From Brienomyrus brachyistius (Eukaryota; Chordata; Actinopteri; Osteoglossiformes; Mormyridae), in NCBI RefSeq assembly GCF_023856365.1, contig NC_064536.1, positions 38,928,776 to 38,992,775 on the forward strand: a DNA stretch of 64,000 bases, given 5' to 3'. Below, in pieces: positions 27,601-42,600 of the stretch (the stretch's first letter is position 1; each line of letters starts with the position of its first letter). The translations under genes and the position numbers were made by a program. Below the pieces are notes generated by a model. That model saw nothing but the letters and a program-made list of their open reading frames with translations, did not search any database and was not told where the DNA came from.

Positions 27601-30600
27601 GGGCAATTTTTTCCGCCATCAGATCACTCGAGGAAGGCGTGAGGTAGGAGGCTGTGAACAGAGCTGCGTGGCATGAGCTGGAAGTCCATGAGCTGAGCCG
27701 CGTGGCGTGAGCAATGAGGCTCTGAGCTGAGCCGCGTGGCGCGAGCGAGGAGGCCGCAGGCTGGGCTGCGTGTCGCGAGCTAGGAAGCCGTGAGCTGAGA
27801 GGCCACGAGCTGAGCCGCGTTCCGCAAGCTGGGATGCCCCAAGCTGAGCCGCGTCCTGTGAGCTAGGAGGCAGCGAGCTGAGCCATGACCGATGAGCTAG
27901 GAAGCCGTGGTCTGAGCCGTGTCCCGCAAGCTAAGAGGCCTCAAACAATGCTGAAATCGTAGTCTAAAGCATCCAACAATTTGTCATCCTCTCCTGCCAT
28001 CTGTAGCCAGACCCAGTCAATATCAGACACTAATAAATCTTTTCTCGAAATAAAAGACTCCTCGGACTCCTTTTTAAGAAAGTGATATTTAGAGAATTTT
28101 GTGCCTAGAAACCCGGCTAAAGTAAAATAATACAATCTCTGGAGGGCAATTTTTTCCGTCATCAGATCACTCGAGGAAGGCGTGAGGTAGGAGGCTGTGA
28201 ACAGAGCTGCGTGGCATGAGCTGGAAGGCCATGAGCTGAGCCGCGTGGCGTGAGCAATGAGGCTCTGAGCTGAGCCGCGTGGCGCGAGCGAGGAGGCCGC
28301 AGGCTGAGCTGCGTGTCGCGAGCTAGGAAGCCGTGAGCAGAGAGGCCACGAGCTGAGCCGCGTTCCGCAAGCTGGGATGCCCCAAGCTGAGCCGTGTCCT
28401 GTGAGCTAGGAAGCAGCGAGCTGAGCCATGACCGATGAGCTAGGAAGCCGTGGTCTGAGCCGTGTCCCGCAAGCTAAGAGGCCTCAAACATTGCTGAAAT
28501 CGTAGTCTAAAGCATTCAACAATTTGTCATCCTCTCCTGCCATCTGTAGCCAGACCCAGTCAATATTGGACACTAATAAATATTTTCTCGAAATAAAAGA
28601 CTCCTCGGACTCCTTTTTAAGAAAGTGATATTTAGAGAATTTTGTGCCTAGAAACCCGGCTAAAATAAAATAATAAAATCTCTGGAGGGCAATTTTTTCC
28701 GCCATCAGATCACTCGAGGAAGGCGTGAGGTAGGAGGCTGTGAACAGAGCTGCGTGGCATGAGCTGGAAGTCCATGAGCTGAGCCGCGTGGCGTGAGCAA
28801 TGAGGCTCTGAGCTGAGCCGCGTGGCGCGAGCGAGGAGGCCGCAGGCTGAGCTGCGTGTCGCGAGCTAGGAAGCCGTGAGCTGAGAGGCCACGAGCTGAG
28901 CCGCGTTCCGCAAGCTGGGATGCCCCAAGCTGAGCCGCGTCCTGTGAGCTAGGAGGCAGCGAGCTGAGCCATGACCGATGAGCTAGGAAGCCGTGGTCTG
29001 AGCCGTGTCCCGCAAGCTAAGAGGCCTCAAACAATGCTGAAATCGTAGTCTAAAGCATCCAACAATTTGTCATCCTCTCCTGCCATCTGTAGCCAGACCC
29101 AGTCAATATCAGACACTAATAAATCTTTTCTCGAAATAAAAGACTCCTCGGACTCCTTTTTAAGAAAGTGATATTTAGAGAATTTTGTGCCTAGAAACCC
29201 GGCTAAAGTAAAATAATACAATCTCTGGAGGGCAATTTTTTCCGCCATCAGATCACTCGAGGAAGGCGTGAGGTAGGAGGCCGTGAACAGACCTGCTTGG
29301 CATGAGGTGGAAGACCATGAGCTGAGCCGCGTGGCGTGAGCAATGAGGCTCTGAGCTGAGCCGCGTGGCGCGAGTGAGGAGGCCGCAGGCTGAGCTGCCT
29401 GTCGCGAGCTAGGAAGCCGTGAGCTGAGAGGCCACGAGCTGAGCCGCGTTCCACAAGCTGGGATGCCCCAAGCTGAGCCGCGTCCTGTGAGCTAGGAAGC
29501 AGCGAGCTGAGCCATGACCGATGAGCTAGGAAGCCGTGGTCTGAGCCGTGTCCCGCAAGCTAAGAGGCCTCAAAAAATGCTGAAATCGTAGTCTAAAGCA
29601 TCCAACAATTTGTCATCCTCTCCTGCCATCTGTAGCCAGACCCAGTCAATATCAGACACTAATAAATTTTTTCTCAAAATAAAAGACTCCTCGGACTCCT
29701 TTTTAAGAAAGTGATATTTAGAGAATTTTGTGCCTAGAAACCCGGCTAAAGTAAAATAATACAATCTCTGGAGGGCAATTTTTTCCGCCATCAGATCACT
29801 CGAGGAAGGCGTGAGGTAGGAGGCTGTGAACAGAGCTGCGTGGCATGAGCTGGAAGTCCATGAGCTGAGCCGCGTGGCGTGAGCAATGAGGCTCTGAGCT
29901 GAGCCGCGTGGCGCGAGCGAGGAGGCCGCAGGCTGGGCTGCGTGTCGCGAGCTAGGAAGCCGTGAGCTGAGAGGCCACGAGCTGAGCCGCGTTCCGCAAG
30001 CTGGGATGCCCCAAGCTGAGCCGCGTCCTGTGAGCTAGGAGGCAGCGAGCTGAGCCATGACCGATGAGCTAGGAAGCCGTGGTCTGAGCCGTGTCCCGCA
30101 AGCTAAGAGGCCTCAAACAATGCTGAAATCGTAGTCTAAAGCATCCAACAATTTGTCATCCTCTCCTGCCATCTGTAGCCAGACCCAGTCAATATCAGAC
30201 ACTAATAAATCTTTTCTCGAAATAAAAGACTCCTCGGACTCCTTTTTAAGAAAGTGATATTTAGAGAATTTTGTGCCTAGAAACCCGGCTAAAGTAAAAT
30301 AATACAATCTCTGGAGGGCAATTTTTTCCGTCATCAGATCACTCGAGGAAGGCGTGAGGTAGGAGGCTGTGAACAGAGCTGCGTGGCATGAGCTGGAAGG
30401 CCATGAGCTGAGCCGCGTGGCGTGAGCAATGAGGCTCTGAGCTGAGCCGCGTGGCGCGAGCGAGGAGGCCGCAGGCTGAGCTGCGTGTCGCGAGCTAGGA
30501 AGCCGTGAGCAGAGAGGCCACGAGCTGAGCCGCGTTCCGCAAGCTGGGATGCCCCAAGCTGAGCCGTGTCCTGTGAGCTAGGAAGCAGCGAGCTGAGCCA

Positions 30601-33600
30601 TGACCGATGAGCTAGGAAGCCGTGGTCTGAGCCGTGTCCCGCAAGCTAAGAGGCCTCAAACATTGCTGAAATCGTAGTCTAAAGCATTCAACAATTTGTC
30701 ATCCTCTCCTGCCATCTGTAGCCAGACCCAGTCAATATTGGACACTAATAAATATTTTCTCGAAATAAAAGACTCCTCGGACTCCTTTTTAAGAAAGTGA
30801 TATTTAGAGAATTTTGTGCCTAGAAACCCGGCTAAAATAAAATAATAAAATCTCTGGAGGGCAATTTTTTCCGCCATCAGATCACTCGAGGAAGGCGTGA
30901 GGTAGGAGGCTGTGAACAGAGCTGCGTGGCATGAGCTGGAAGTCCATGAGCTGAGCCGCGTGGCGTGAGCAATGAGGCTCTGAGCTGAGCCGCGTGGCGC
31001 GAGCGAGGAGGCCGCAGGCTGAGCTGCGTGTCGCGAGCTAGGAAGCCGTGAGCTGAGAGGCCACGAGCTGAGCCGCGTTCCGCAAGCTGGGATGCCCCAA
31101 GCTGAGCCGCGTCCTGTGAGCTAGGAGGCAGCGAGCTGAGCCATGACCGATGAGCTAGGAAGCCGTGGTCTGAGCCGTGTCCCGCAAGCTAAGAGGCCTC
31201 AAACAATGCTGAAATCGTAGTCTAAAGCATCCAACAATTTGTCATCCTCTCCTGCCATCTGTAGCCAGACCCAGTCAATATCAGACACTAATAAATCTTT
31301 TCTCGAAATAAAAGACTCCTCGGACTCCTTTTTAAGAAAGTGATATTTAGAGAATTTTGTGCCTAGAAACCCGGCTAAAGTAAAATAATACAATCTCTGG
31401 AGGGCAATTTTTTCCGCCATCAGATCACTCGAGGAAGGCGTGAGGTAGGAGGCCGTGAACAGACCTGCTTGGCATGAGGTGGAAGACCATGAGCTGAGCC
31501 GCGTGGCGTGAGCAATGAGGCTCTGAGCTGAGCCGCGTGGCGCGAGTGAGGAGGCCGCAGGCTGAGCTGCCTGTCGCGAGCTAGGAAGCCGTGAGCTGAG
31601 AGGCCACGAGCTGAGCCGCGTTCCACAAGCTGGGATGCCCCAAGCTGAGCCGCGTCCTGTGAGCTAGGAAGCAGCGAGCTGAGCCATGACCGATGAGCTA
31701 GGAAGCCGTGGTCTGAGCCGTGTCCCGCAAGCTAAGAGGCCTCAAAAAATGCTGAAATCGTAGTCTAAAGCATCCAACAATTTGTCATCCTCTCCTGCCA
31801 TCTGTAGCCAGACCCAGTCAATATCAGACACTAATAAATTTTTTCTCAAAATAAAAGACTCCTCGGACTCCTTTTTAAGAAAGTGATATTTAGAGAATTT
31901 TGTGCCTAGAAACCCGGCTAAAGTAAAATAATACAATCTCTGGAGGGCAATTTTTTCCGCCATCAGATCACTCGAGGAAGGCGTGAGGTAGGAGGCTGTG
32001 AACAGAGCTGCGTGGCATGAGCTGGAAGTCCATGAGCTGAGCCGCGTGGCGTGAGCAATGAGGCTCTGAGCTGAGCCGCGTGGCGCGAGCGAGGAGGCCG
32101 CAGGCTGGGCTGCGTGTCGCGAGCTAGGAAGCCGTGAGCTGAGAGGCCACGAGCTGAGCCGCGTTCCGCAAGCTGGGATGCCCCAAGCTGAGCCGCGTCC
32201 TGTGAGCTAGGAGGCAGCGAGCTGAGCCATGACCGATGAGCTAGGAAGCCGTGGTCTGAGCCGTGTCCCGCAAGCTAAGAGGCCTCAAACAATGCTGAAA
32301 TCGTAGTCTAAAGCATCCAACAATTTGTCATCCTCTCCTGCCATCTGTAGCCAGACCCAGTCAATATCAGACACTAATAAATCTTTTCTCGAAATAAAAG
32401 ACTCCTCGGACTCCTTTTTAAGAAAGTGATATTTAGAGAATTTTGTGCCTAGAAACCCGGCTAAAGTAAAATAATACAATCTCTGGAGGGCAATTTTTTC
32501 CGTCATCAGATCACTCGAGGAAGGCGTGAGGTAGGAGGCTGTGAACAGAGCTGCGTGGCATGAGCTGGAAGGCCATGAGCTGAGCCGCGTGGCGTGAGCA
32601 ATGAGGCTCTGAGCTGAGCCGCGTGGCGCGAGCGAGGAGGCCGCAGGCTGAGCTGCGTGTCGCGAGCTAGGAAGCCGTGAGCAGAGAGGCCACGAGCTGA
32701 GCCGCGTTCCGCAAGCTGGGATGCCCCAAGCTGAGCCGTGTCCTGTGAGCTAGGAAGCAGCGAGCTGAGCCATGACCGATGAGCTAGGAAGCCGTGGTCT
32801 GAGCCGTGTCCCGCAAGCTAAGAGGCCTCAAACATTGCTGAAATCGTAGTCTAAAGCATTCAACAATTTGTCATCCTCTCCTGCCATCTGTAGCCAGACC
32901 CAGTCAATATTGGACACTAATAAATATTTTCTCGAAATAAAAGACTCCTCGGACTCCTTTTTAAGAAAGTGATATTTAGAGAATTTTGTGCCTAGAAACC
33001 CGGCTAAAATAAAATAATAAAATCTCTGGAGGGCAATTTTTTCCGCCATCAGATCACTCGAGGAAGGCGTGAGGTAGGAGGCTGTGAACAGAGCTGCGTG
33101 GCATGAGCTGGAAGTCCATGAGCTGAGCCGCGTGGCGTGAGCAATGAGGCTCTGAGCTGAGCCGCGTGGCGCGAGCGAGGAGGCCGCAGGCTGAGCTGCG
33201 TGTCGCGAGCTAGGAAGCCGTGAGCTGAGAGGCCACGAGCTGAGCCGCGTTCCGCAAGCTGGGATGCCCCAAGCTGAGCCGCGTCCTGTGAGCTAGGAGG
33301 CAGCGAGCTGAGCCATGACCGATGAGCTAGGAAGCCGTGGTCTGAGCCGTGTCCCGCAAGCTAAGAGGCCTCAAACAATGCTGAAATCGTAGTCTAAAGC
33401 ATCCAACAATTTGTCATCCTCTCCTGCCATCTGTAGCCAGACCCAGTCAATATCAGACACTAATAAATCTTTTCTCGAAATAAAAGACTCCTCGGACTCC
33501 TTTTTAAGAAAGTGATATTTAGAGAATTTTGTGCCTAGAAACCCGGCTAAAGTAAAATAATACAATCTCTGGAGGGCAATTTTTTCCGCCATCAGATCAC

Positions 33601-36600
33601 TCGAGGAAGGCGTGAGGTAGGAGGCCGTGAACAGACCTGCTTGGCATGAGGTGGAAGACCATGAGCTGAGCCGCGTGGCGTGAGCAATGAGGCTCTGAGC
33701 TGAGCCGCGTGGCGCGAGTGAGGAGGCCGCAGGCTGAGCTGCCTGTCGCGAGCTAGGAAGCCGTGAGCTGAGAGGCCACGAGCTGAGCCGCGTTCCACAA
33801 GCTGGGATGCCCCAAGCTGAGCCGCGTCCTGTGAGCTAGGAAGCAGCGAGCTGAGCCATGACCGATGAGCTAGGAAGCCGTGGTCTGAGCCGTGTCCCGC
33901 AAGCTAAGAGGCCTCAAAAAATGCTGAAATCGTAGTCTAAAGCATCCAACAATTTGTCATCCTCTCCTGCCATCTGTAGCCAGACCCAGTCAATATCAGA
34001 CACTAATAAATTTTTTCTCAAAATAAAAGACTCCTCGGACTCCTTTTTAAGAAAGTGATATTTAGAGAATTTTGTGCCTAGAAACCCGGCTAAAGTAAAA
34101 TAATACAATCTCTGGAGGGCAATTTTTTCCGCCATCAGATCACTCGAGGAAGGCGTGAGGTAGGAGGCTGTGAACAGAGCTGCGTGGCATGAGCTGGAAG
34201 TCCATGAGCTGAGCCGCGTGGCGTGAGCAATGAGGCTCTGAGCTGAGCCGCGTGGCGCGAGCGAGGAGGCCGCAGGCTGGGCTGCGTGTCGCGAGCTAGG
34301 AAGCCGTGAGCTGAGAGGCCACGAGCTGAGCCGCGTTCCGCAAGCTGGGATGCCCCAAGCTGAGCCGCGTCCTGTGAGCTAGGAGGCAGCGAGCTGAGCC
34401 ATGACCGATGAGCTAGGAAGCCGTGGTCTGAGCCGTGTCCCGCAAGCTAAGAGGCCTCAAACAATGCTGAAATCGTAGTCTAAAGCATCCAACAATTTGT
34501 CATCCTCTCCTGCCATCTGTAGCCAGACCCAGTCAATATCAGACACTAATAAATCTTTTCTCGAAATAAAAGACTCCTCGGACTCCTTTTTAAGAAAGTG
34601 ATATTTAGAGAATTTTGTGCCTAGAAACCCGGCTAAAGTAAAATAATACAATCTCTGGAGGGCAATTTTTTCCGTCATCAGATCACTCGAGGAAGGCGTG
34701 AGGTAGGAGGCTGTGAACAGAGCTGCGTGGCATGAGCTGGAAGGCCATGAGCTGAGCCGCGTGGCGTGAGCAATGAGGCTCTGAGCTGAGCCGCGTGGCG
34801 CGAGCGAGGAGGCCGCAGGCTGAGCTGCGTGTCGCGAGCTAGGAAGCCGTGAGCAGAGAGGCCACGAGCTGAGCCGCGTTCCGCAAGCTGGGATGCCCCA
34901 AGCTGAGCCGTGTCCTGTGAGCTAGGAAGCAGCGAGCTGAGCCATGACCGATGAGCTAGGAAGCCGTGGTCTGAGCCGTGTCCCGCAAGCTAAGAGGCCT
35001 CAAACATTGCTGAAATCGTAGTCTAAAGCATTCAACAATTTGTCATCCTCTCCTGCCATCTGTAGCCAGACCCAGTCAATATTGGACACTAATAAATATT
35101 TTCTCGAAATAAAAGACTCCTCGGACTCCTTTTTAAGAAAGTGATATTTAGAGAATTTTGTGCCTAGAAACCCGGCTAAAATAAAATAATAAAATCTCTG
35201 GAGGGCAATTTTTTCCGCCATCAGATCACTCGAGGAAGGCGTGAGGTAGGAGGCTGTGAACAGAGCTGCGTGGCATGAGCTGGAAGTCCATGAGCTGAGC
35301 CGCGTGGCGTGAGCAATGAGGCTCTGAGCTGAGCCGCGTGGCGCGAGCGAGGAGGCCGCAGGCTGAGCTGCGTGTCGCGAGCTAGGAAGCCGTGAGCTGA
35401 GAGGCCACGAGCTGAGCCGCGTTCCGCAAGCTGGGATGCCCCAAGCTGAGCCGCGTCCTGTGAGCTAGGAGGCAGCGAGCTGAGCCATGACCGATGAGCT
35501 AGGAAGCCGTGGTCTGAGCCGTGTCCCGCAAGCTAAGAGGCCTCAAACAATGCTGAAATCGTAGTCTAAAGCATCCAACAATTTGTCATCCTCTCCTGCC
35601 ATCTGTAGCCAGACCCAGTCAATATCAGACACTAATAAATCTTTTCTCGAAATAAAAGACTCCTCGGACTCCTTTTTAAGAAAGTGATATTTAGAGAATT
35701 TTGTGCCTAGAAACCCGGCTAAAGTAAAATAATACAATCTCTGGAGGGCAATTTTTTCCGCCATCAGATCACTCGAGGAAGGCGTGAGGTAGGAGGCCGT
35801 GAACAGACCTGCTTGGCATGAGGTGGAAGACCATGAGCTGAGCCGCGTGGCGTGAGCAATGAGGCTCTGAGCTGAGCCGCGTGGCGCGAGTGAGGAGGCC
35901 GCAGGCTGAGCTGCCTGTCGCGAGCTAGGAAGCCGTGAGCTGAGAGGCCACGAGCTGAGCCGCGTTCCACAAGCTGGGATGCCCCAAGCTGAGCCGCGTC
36001 CTGTGAGCTAGGAAGCAGCGAGCTGAGCCATGACCGATGAGCTAGGAAGCCGTGGTCTGAGCCGTGTCCCGCAAGCTAAGAGGCCTCAAAAAATGCTGAA
36101 ATCGTAGTCTAAAGCATCCAACAATTTGTCATCCTCTCCTGCCATCTGTAGCCAGACCCAGTCAATATCAGACACTAATAAATTTTTTCTCAAAATAAAA
36201 GACTCCTCGGACTCCTTTTTAAGAAAGTGATATTTAGAGAATTTTGTGCCTAGAAACCCGGCTAAAGTAAAATAATACAATCTCTGGAGGGCAATTTTTT
36301 CCGCCATCAGATCACTCGAGGAAGGCGTGAGGTAGGAGGCTGTGAACAGAGCTGCGTGGCATGAGCTGGAAGTCCATGAGCTGAGCCGCGTGGCGTGAGC
36401 AATGAGGCTCTGAGCTGAGCCGCGTGGCGCGAGCGAGGAGGCCGCAGGCTGGGCTGCGTGTCGCGAGCTAGGAAGCCGTGAGCTGAGAGGCCACGAGCTG
36501 AGCCGCGTTCCGCAAGCTGGGATGCCCCAAGCTGAGCCGCGTCCTGTGAGCTAGGAGGCAGCGAGCTGAGCCATGACCGATGAGCTAGGAAGCCGTGGTC

Positions 36601-39600
36601 TGAGCCGTGTCCCGCAAGCTAAGAGGCCTCAAACAATGCTGAAATCGTAGTCTAAAGCATCCAACAATTTGTCATCCTCTCCTGCCATCTGTAGCCAGAC
36701 CCAGTCAATATCAGACACTAATAAATCTTTTCTCGAAATAAAAGACTCCTCGGACTCCTTTTTAAGAAAGTGATATTTAGAGAATTTTGTGCCTAGAAAC
36801 CCGGCTAAAGTAAAATAATACAATCTCTGGAGGGCAATTTTTTCCGTCATCAGATCACTCGAGGAAGGCGTGAGGTAGGAGGCTGTGAACAGAGCTGCGT
36901 GGCATGAGCTGGAAGGCCATGAGCTGAGCCGCGTGGCGTGAGCAATGAGGCTCTGAGCTGAGCCGCGTGGCGCGAGCGAGGAGGCCGCAGGCTGAGCTGC
37001 GTGTCGCGAGCTAGGAAGCCGTGAGCAGAGAGGCCACGAGCTGAGCCGCGTTCCGCAAGCTGGGATGCCCCAAGCTGAGCCGTGTCCTGTGAGCTAGGAA
37101 GCAGCGAGCTGAGCCATGACCGATGAGCTAGGAAGCCGTGGTCTGAGCCGTGTCCCGCAAGCTAAGAGGCCTCAAACATTGCTGAAATCGTAGTCTAAAG
37201 CATTCAACAATTTGTCATCCTCTCCTGCCATCTGTAGCCAGACCCAGTCAATATTGGACACTAATAAATATTTTCTCGAAATAAAAGACTCCTCGGACTC
37301 CTTTTTAAGAAAGTGATATTTAGAGAATTTTGTGCCTAGAAACCCGGCTAAAATAAAATAATAAAATCTCTGGAGGGCAATTTTTTCCGCCATCAGATCA
37401 CTCGAGGAAGGCGTGAGGTAGGAGGCTGTGAACAGAGCTGCGTGGCATGAGCTGGAAGTCCATGAGCTGAGCCGCGTGGCGTGAGCAATGAGGCTCTGAG
37501 CTGAGCCGCGTGGCGCGAGCGAGGAGGCCGCAGGCTGAGCTGCGTGTCGCGAGCTAGGAAGCCGTGAGCTGAGAGGCCACGAGCTGAGCCGCGTTCCGCA
37601 AGCTGGGATGCCCCAAGCTGAGCCGCGTCCTGTGAGCTAGGAGGCAGCGAGCTGAGCCATGACCGATGAGCTAGGAAGCCGTGGTCTGAGCCGTGTCCCG
37701 CAAGCTAAGAGGCCTCAAACAATGCTGAAATCGTAGTCTAAAGCATCCAACAATTTGTCATCCTCTCCTGCCATCTGTAGCCAGACCCAGTCAATATCAG
37801 ACACTAATAAATCTTTTCTCGAAATAAAAGACTCCTCGGACTCCTTTTTAAGAAAGTGATATTTAGAGAATTTTGTGCCTAGAAAACCCGGCTAAAGTAA
37901 AATAATACAATCTCTGGAGGGCAATTTTTTTCCGCCATCAGATCACTCGAGGAAGGCGTGAGGTAGGAGGCCGTGAACAGACCTGCTTGGCATGAGGTGG
38001 AAGACCATGAGCTGAGCCGCGTGGCGTGAGCAATGAGGCTCTGAGCTGAGCCGCGTGGCGCGAGTGAGGAGGCCGCAGGCTGAGCTGCCTGTCGCGAGCT
38101 AGGAAGCCGTGAGCTGAGAGGCCACGAGCTGAGCCGCGTTCCACAAGCTGGGATGCCCCAAGCTGAGCCGCGTCCTGTGAGCTAGGAAGCAGCGAGCTGA
38201 GCCATGACCGATGAGCTAGGAAGCCGTGGTCTGAGCCGTGTCCCGCAAGCTAAGAGGCCTCAAAAAATGCTGAAATCGTAGTCTAAAGCATCCAACAATT
38301 TGTCATCCTCTCCTGCCATCTGTAGCCAGACCCAGTCAATATCAGACACTAATAAATTTTTTCTCAAAATAAAAGACTCCTCGGACTCCTTTTTAAGAAA
38401 GTGATATTTAGAGAATTTTGTGCCTAGAAACCCGGCTAAAGTAAAATAATACAATCTCTGGAGGGCAATTTTTTCCGCCATCAGATCACTCGAGGAAGGC
38501 GTGAGGTAGGAGGCTGTGAACAGAGCTGCGTGGCATGAGCTGGAAGTCCATGAGCTGAGCCGCGTGGCGTGACAATGAGGCTCTGAGCTGAGCCGCGTGG
38601 CGCGAGCGAGGAGGCCGCAGGCTGGGCTGCGTGTCGCGAGCTAGGAAGCCGTGAGCTGAGAGGCCACGAGCTGAGCCGCGTTCCGCAAGCTGGGATGCCC
38701 CAAGCTGAGCCGCGTCCTGTGAGCTAGGAGGCAGCGAGCTGAGCCATGACCGATGAGCTAGGAAGCCGTGGTCTGAGCCGTGTCCCGCAAGCTAAGAGGC
38801 CTCAAACAATGCTGAAATCGTAGTCTAAAGCATCCAACAATTTGTCATCCTCTCCTGCCATCTGTAGCCAGACCCAGTCAATATCAGACACTAATAAATC
38901 TTTTCTCGAAATAAAAGACTCCTCGGACTCCTTTTTAAGAAAGTGATATTTAGAGAATTTTGTGCCTAGAAACCCGGCTAAAGTAAAATAATACAATCTC
39001 TGGAGGGCAATTTTTTCCGTCATCAGATCACTCGAGGAAGGCGTGAGGTAGGAGGCTGTGAACAGAGCTGCGTGGCATGAGCTGGAAGGCCATGAGCTGA
39101 GCCGCGTGGCGTGAGCAATGAGGCTCTGAGCTGAGCCGCGTGGCGCGAGCGAGGAGGCCGCAGGCTGAGCTGCGTGTCGCGAGCTAGGAAGCCGTGAGCA
39201 GAGAGGCCACGAGCTGAGCCGCGTTCCGCAAGCTGGGATGCCCCAAGCTGAGCCGTGTCCTGTGAGCTAGGAAGCAGCGAGCTGAGCCATGACCGATGAG
39301 CTAGGAAGCCGTGGTCTGAGCCGTGTCCCGCAAGCTAAGAGGCCTCAAACATTGCTGAAATCGTAGTCTAAAGCATTCAACAATTTGTCATCCTCTCCTG
39401 CCATCTGTAGCCAGACCCAGTCAATATTGGACACTAATAAATATTTTCTCGAAATAAAAGACTCCTCGGACTCCTTTTTAAGAAAGTGATATTTAGAGAA
39501 TTTTGTGCCTAGAAACCCGGCTAAAATAAAATAATAAAATCTCTGGAGGGCAATTTTTTCCGCCATCAGATCACTCGAGGAAGGCGTGAGGTAGGAGGCT

Positions 39601-42600
39601 GTGAACAGAGCTGCGTGGCATGAGCTGGAAGTCCATGAGCTGAGCCGCGTGGCGTGAGCAATGAGGCTCTGAGCTGAGCCGCGTGGCGCGAGCGAGGAGG
39701 CCGCAGGCTGAGCTGCGTGTCGCGAGCTAGGAAGCCGTGAGCTGAGAGGCCACGAGCTGAGCCGCGTTCCGCAAGCTGGGATGCCCCAAGCTGAGCCGCG
39801 TCCTGTGAGCTAGGAGGCAGCGAGCTGAGCCATGACCGATGAGCTAGGAAGCCGTGGTCTGAGCCGTGTCCCGCAAGCTAAGAGGCCTCAAACAATGCTG
39901 AAATCGTAGTCTAAAGCATCCAACAATTTGTCATCCTCTCCTGCCATCTGTAGCCAGACCCAGTCAATATCAGACACTAATAAATCTTTTCTCGAAATAA
40001 AAGACTCCTCGGACTCCTTTTTAAGAAAGTGATATTTAGAGAATTTTGTGCCTAGAAACCCGGCTAAAGTAAAATAATACAATCTCTGGAGGGCAATTTT
40101 TTCCGCCATCAGATCACTCGAGGAAGGCGTGAGGTAGGAGGCCGTGAACAGACCTGCTTGGCATGAGGTGGAAGACCATGAGCTGAGCCGCGTGGCGTGA
40201 GCAATGAGGCTCTGAGCTGAGCCGCGTGGCGCGAGTGAGGAGGCCGCAGGCTGAGCTGCCTGTCGCGAGCTAGGAAGCCGTGAGCTGAGAGGCCACGAGC
40301 TGAGCCGCGTTCCACAAGCTGGGATGCCCCAAGCTGAGCCGCGTCCTGTGAGCTAGGAAGCAGCGAGCTGAGCCATGACCGATGAGCTAGGAAGCCGTGG
40401 TCTGAGCCGTGTCCCGCAAGCTAAGAGGCCTCAAAAAATGCTGAAATCGTAGTCTAAAGCATCCAACAATTTGTCATCCTCTCCTGCCATCTGTAGCCAG
40501 ACCCAGTCAATATCAGACACTAATAAATTTTTTCTCAAAATAAAAGACTCCTCGGACTCCTTTTTAAGAAAGTGATATTTAGAGAATTTTGTGCCTAGAA
40601 ACCCGGCTAAAGTAAAATAATACAATCTCTGGAGGGCAATTTTTTCCGCCATCAGATCACTCGAGGAAGGCGTGAGGTAGGAGGCTGTGAACAGAGCTGC
40701 GTGGCATGAGCTGGAAGTCCATGAGCTGAGCCGCGTGGCGTGAGCAATGAGGCTCTGAGCTGAGCCGCGTGGCGCGAGCGAGGAGGCCGCAGGCTGGGCT
40801 GCGTGTCGCGAGCTAGGAAGCCGTGAGCTGAGAGGCCACGAGCTGAGCCGCGTTCCGCAAGCTGGGATGCCCCAAGCTGAGCCGCGTCCTGTGAGCTAGG
40901 AGGCAGCGAGCTGAGCCATGACCGATGAGCTAGGAAGCCGTGGTCTGAGCCGTGTCCCGCAAGCTAAGAGGCCTCAAACAATGCTGAAATCGTAGTCTAA
41001 AGCATCCAACAATTTGTCATCCTCTCCTGCCATCTGTAGCCAGACCCAGTCAATATCAGACACTAATAAATCTTTTCTCGAAATAAAAGACTCCTCGGAC
41101 TCCTTTTTAAGAAAGTGATATTTAGAGAATTTTGTGCCTAGAAACCCGGCTAAAGTAAAATAATACAATCTCTGGAGGGCAATTTTTTCCGTCATCAGAT
41201 CACTCGAGGAAGGCGTGAGGTAGGAGGCTGTGAACAGAGCTGCGTGGCATGAGCTGGAAGGCCATGAGCTGAGCCGCGTGGCGTGAGCAATGAGGCTCTG
41301 AGCTGAGCCGCGTGGCGCGAGCGAGGAGGCCGCAGGCTGAGCTGCGTGTCGCGAGCTAGGAAGCCGTGAGCAGAGAGGCCACGAGCTGAGCCGCGTTCCG
41401 CAAGCTGGGATGCCCCAAGCTGAGCCGTGTCCTGTGAGCTAGGAAGCAGCGAGCTGAGCCATGACCGATGAGCTAGGAAGCCGTGGTCTGAGCCGTGTCC
41501 CGCAAGCTAAGAGGCCTCAAACATTGCTGAAATCGTAGTCTAAAGCATTCAACAATTTGTCATCCTCTCCTGCCATCTGTAGCCAGACCCAGTCAATATT
41601 GGACACTAATAAATATTTTCTCGAAATAAAAGACTCCTCGGACTCCTTTTTAAGAAAGTGATATTTAGAGAATTTTGTGCCTAGAAACCCGGCTAAAATA
41701 AAATAATAAAATCTCTGGAGGGCAATTTTTTCCGCCATCAGATCACTCGAGGAAGGCGTGAGGTAGGAGGCTGTGAACAGAGCTGCGTGGCATGAGCTGG
41801 AAGTCCATGAGCTGAGCCGCGTGGCGTGAGCAATGAGGCTCTGAGCTGAGCCGCGTGGCGCGAGCGAGGAGGCCGCAGGCTGAGCTGCGTGTCGCGAGCT
41901 AGGAAGCCGTGAGCTGAGAGGCCACGAGCTGAGCCGCGTTCCGCAAGCTGGGATGCCCCAAGCTGAGCCGCGTCCTGTGAGCTAGGAGGCAGCGAGCTGA
42001 GCCATGACCGATGAGCTAGGAAGCCGTGGTCTGAGCCGTGTCCCGCAAGCTAAGAGGCCTCAAACAATGCTGAAATCGTAGTCTAAAGCATCCAACAATT
42101 TGTCATCCTCTCCTGCCATCTGTAGCCAGACCCAGTCAATATCAGACACTAATAAATCTTTTCTCGAAATAAAAGACTCCTCGGACTCCTTTTTAAGAAA
42201 GTGATATTTAGAGAATTTTGTGCCTAGAAACCCGGCTAAAGTAAAATAATACAATCTCTGGAGGGCAATTTTTTCCGCCATCAGATCACTCGAGGAAGGC
42301 GTGAGGTAGGAGGCCGTGAACAGACCTGCTTGGCATGAGGTGGAAGACCATGAGCTGAGCCGCGTGGCGTGAGCAATGAGGCTCTGAGCTGAGCCGCGTG
42401 GCGCGAGTGAGGAGGCCGCAGGCTGAGCTGCCTGTCGCGAGCTAGGAAGCCGTGAGCTGAGAGGCCACGAGCTGAGCCGCGTTCCACAAGCTGGGATGCC
42501 CCAAGCTGAGCCGCGTCCTGTGAGCTAGGAAGCAGCGAGCTGAGCCATGACCGATGAGCTAGGAAGCCGTGGTCTGAGCCGTGTCCCGCAAGCTAAGAGG

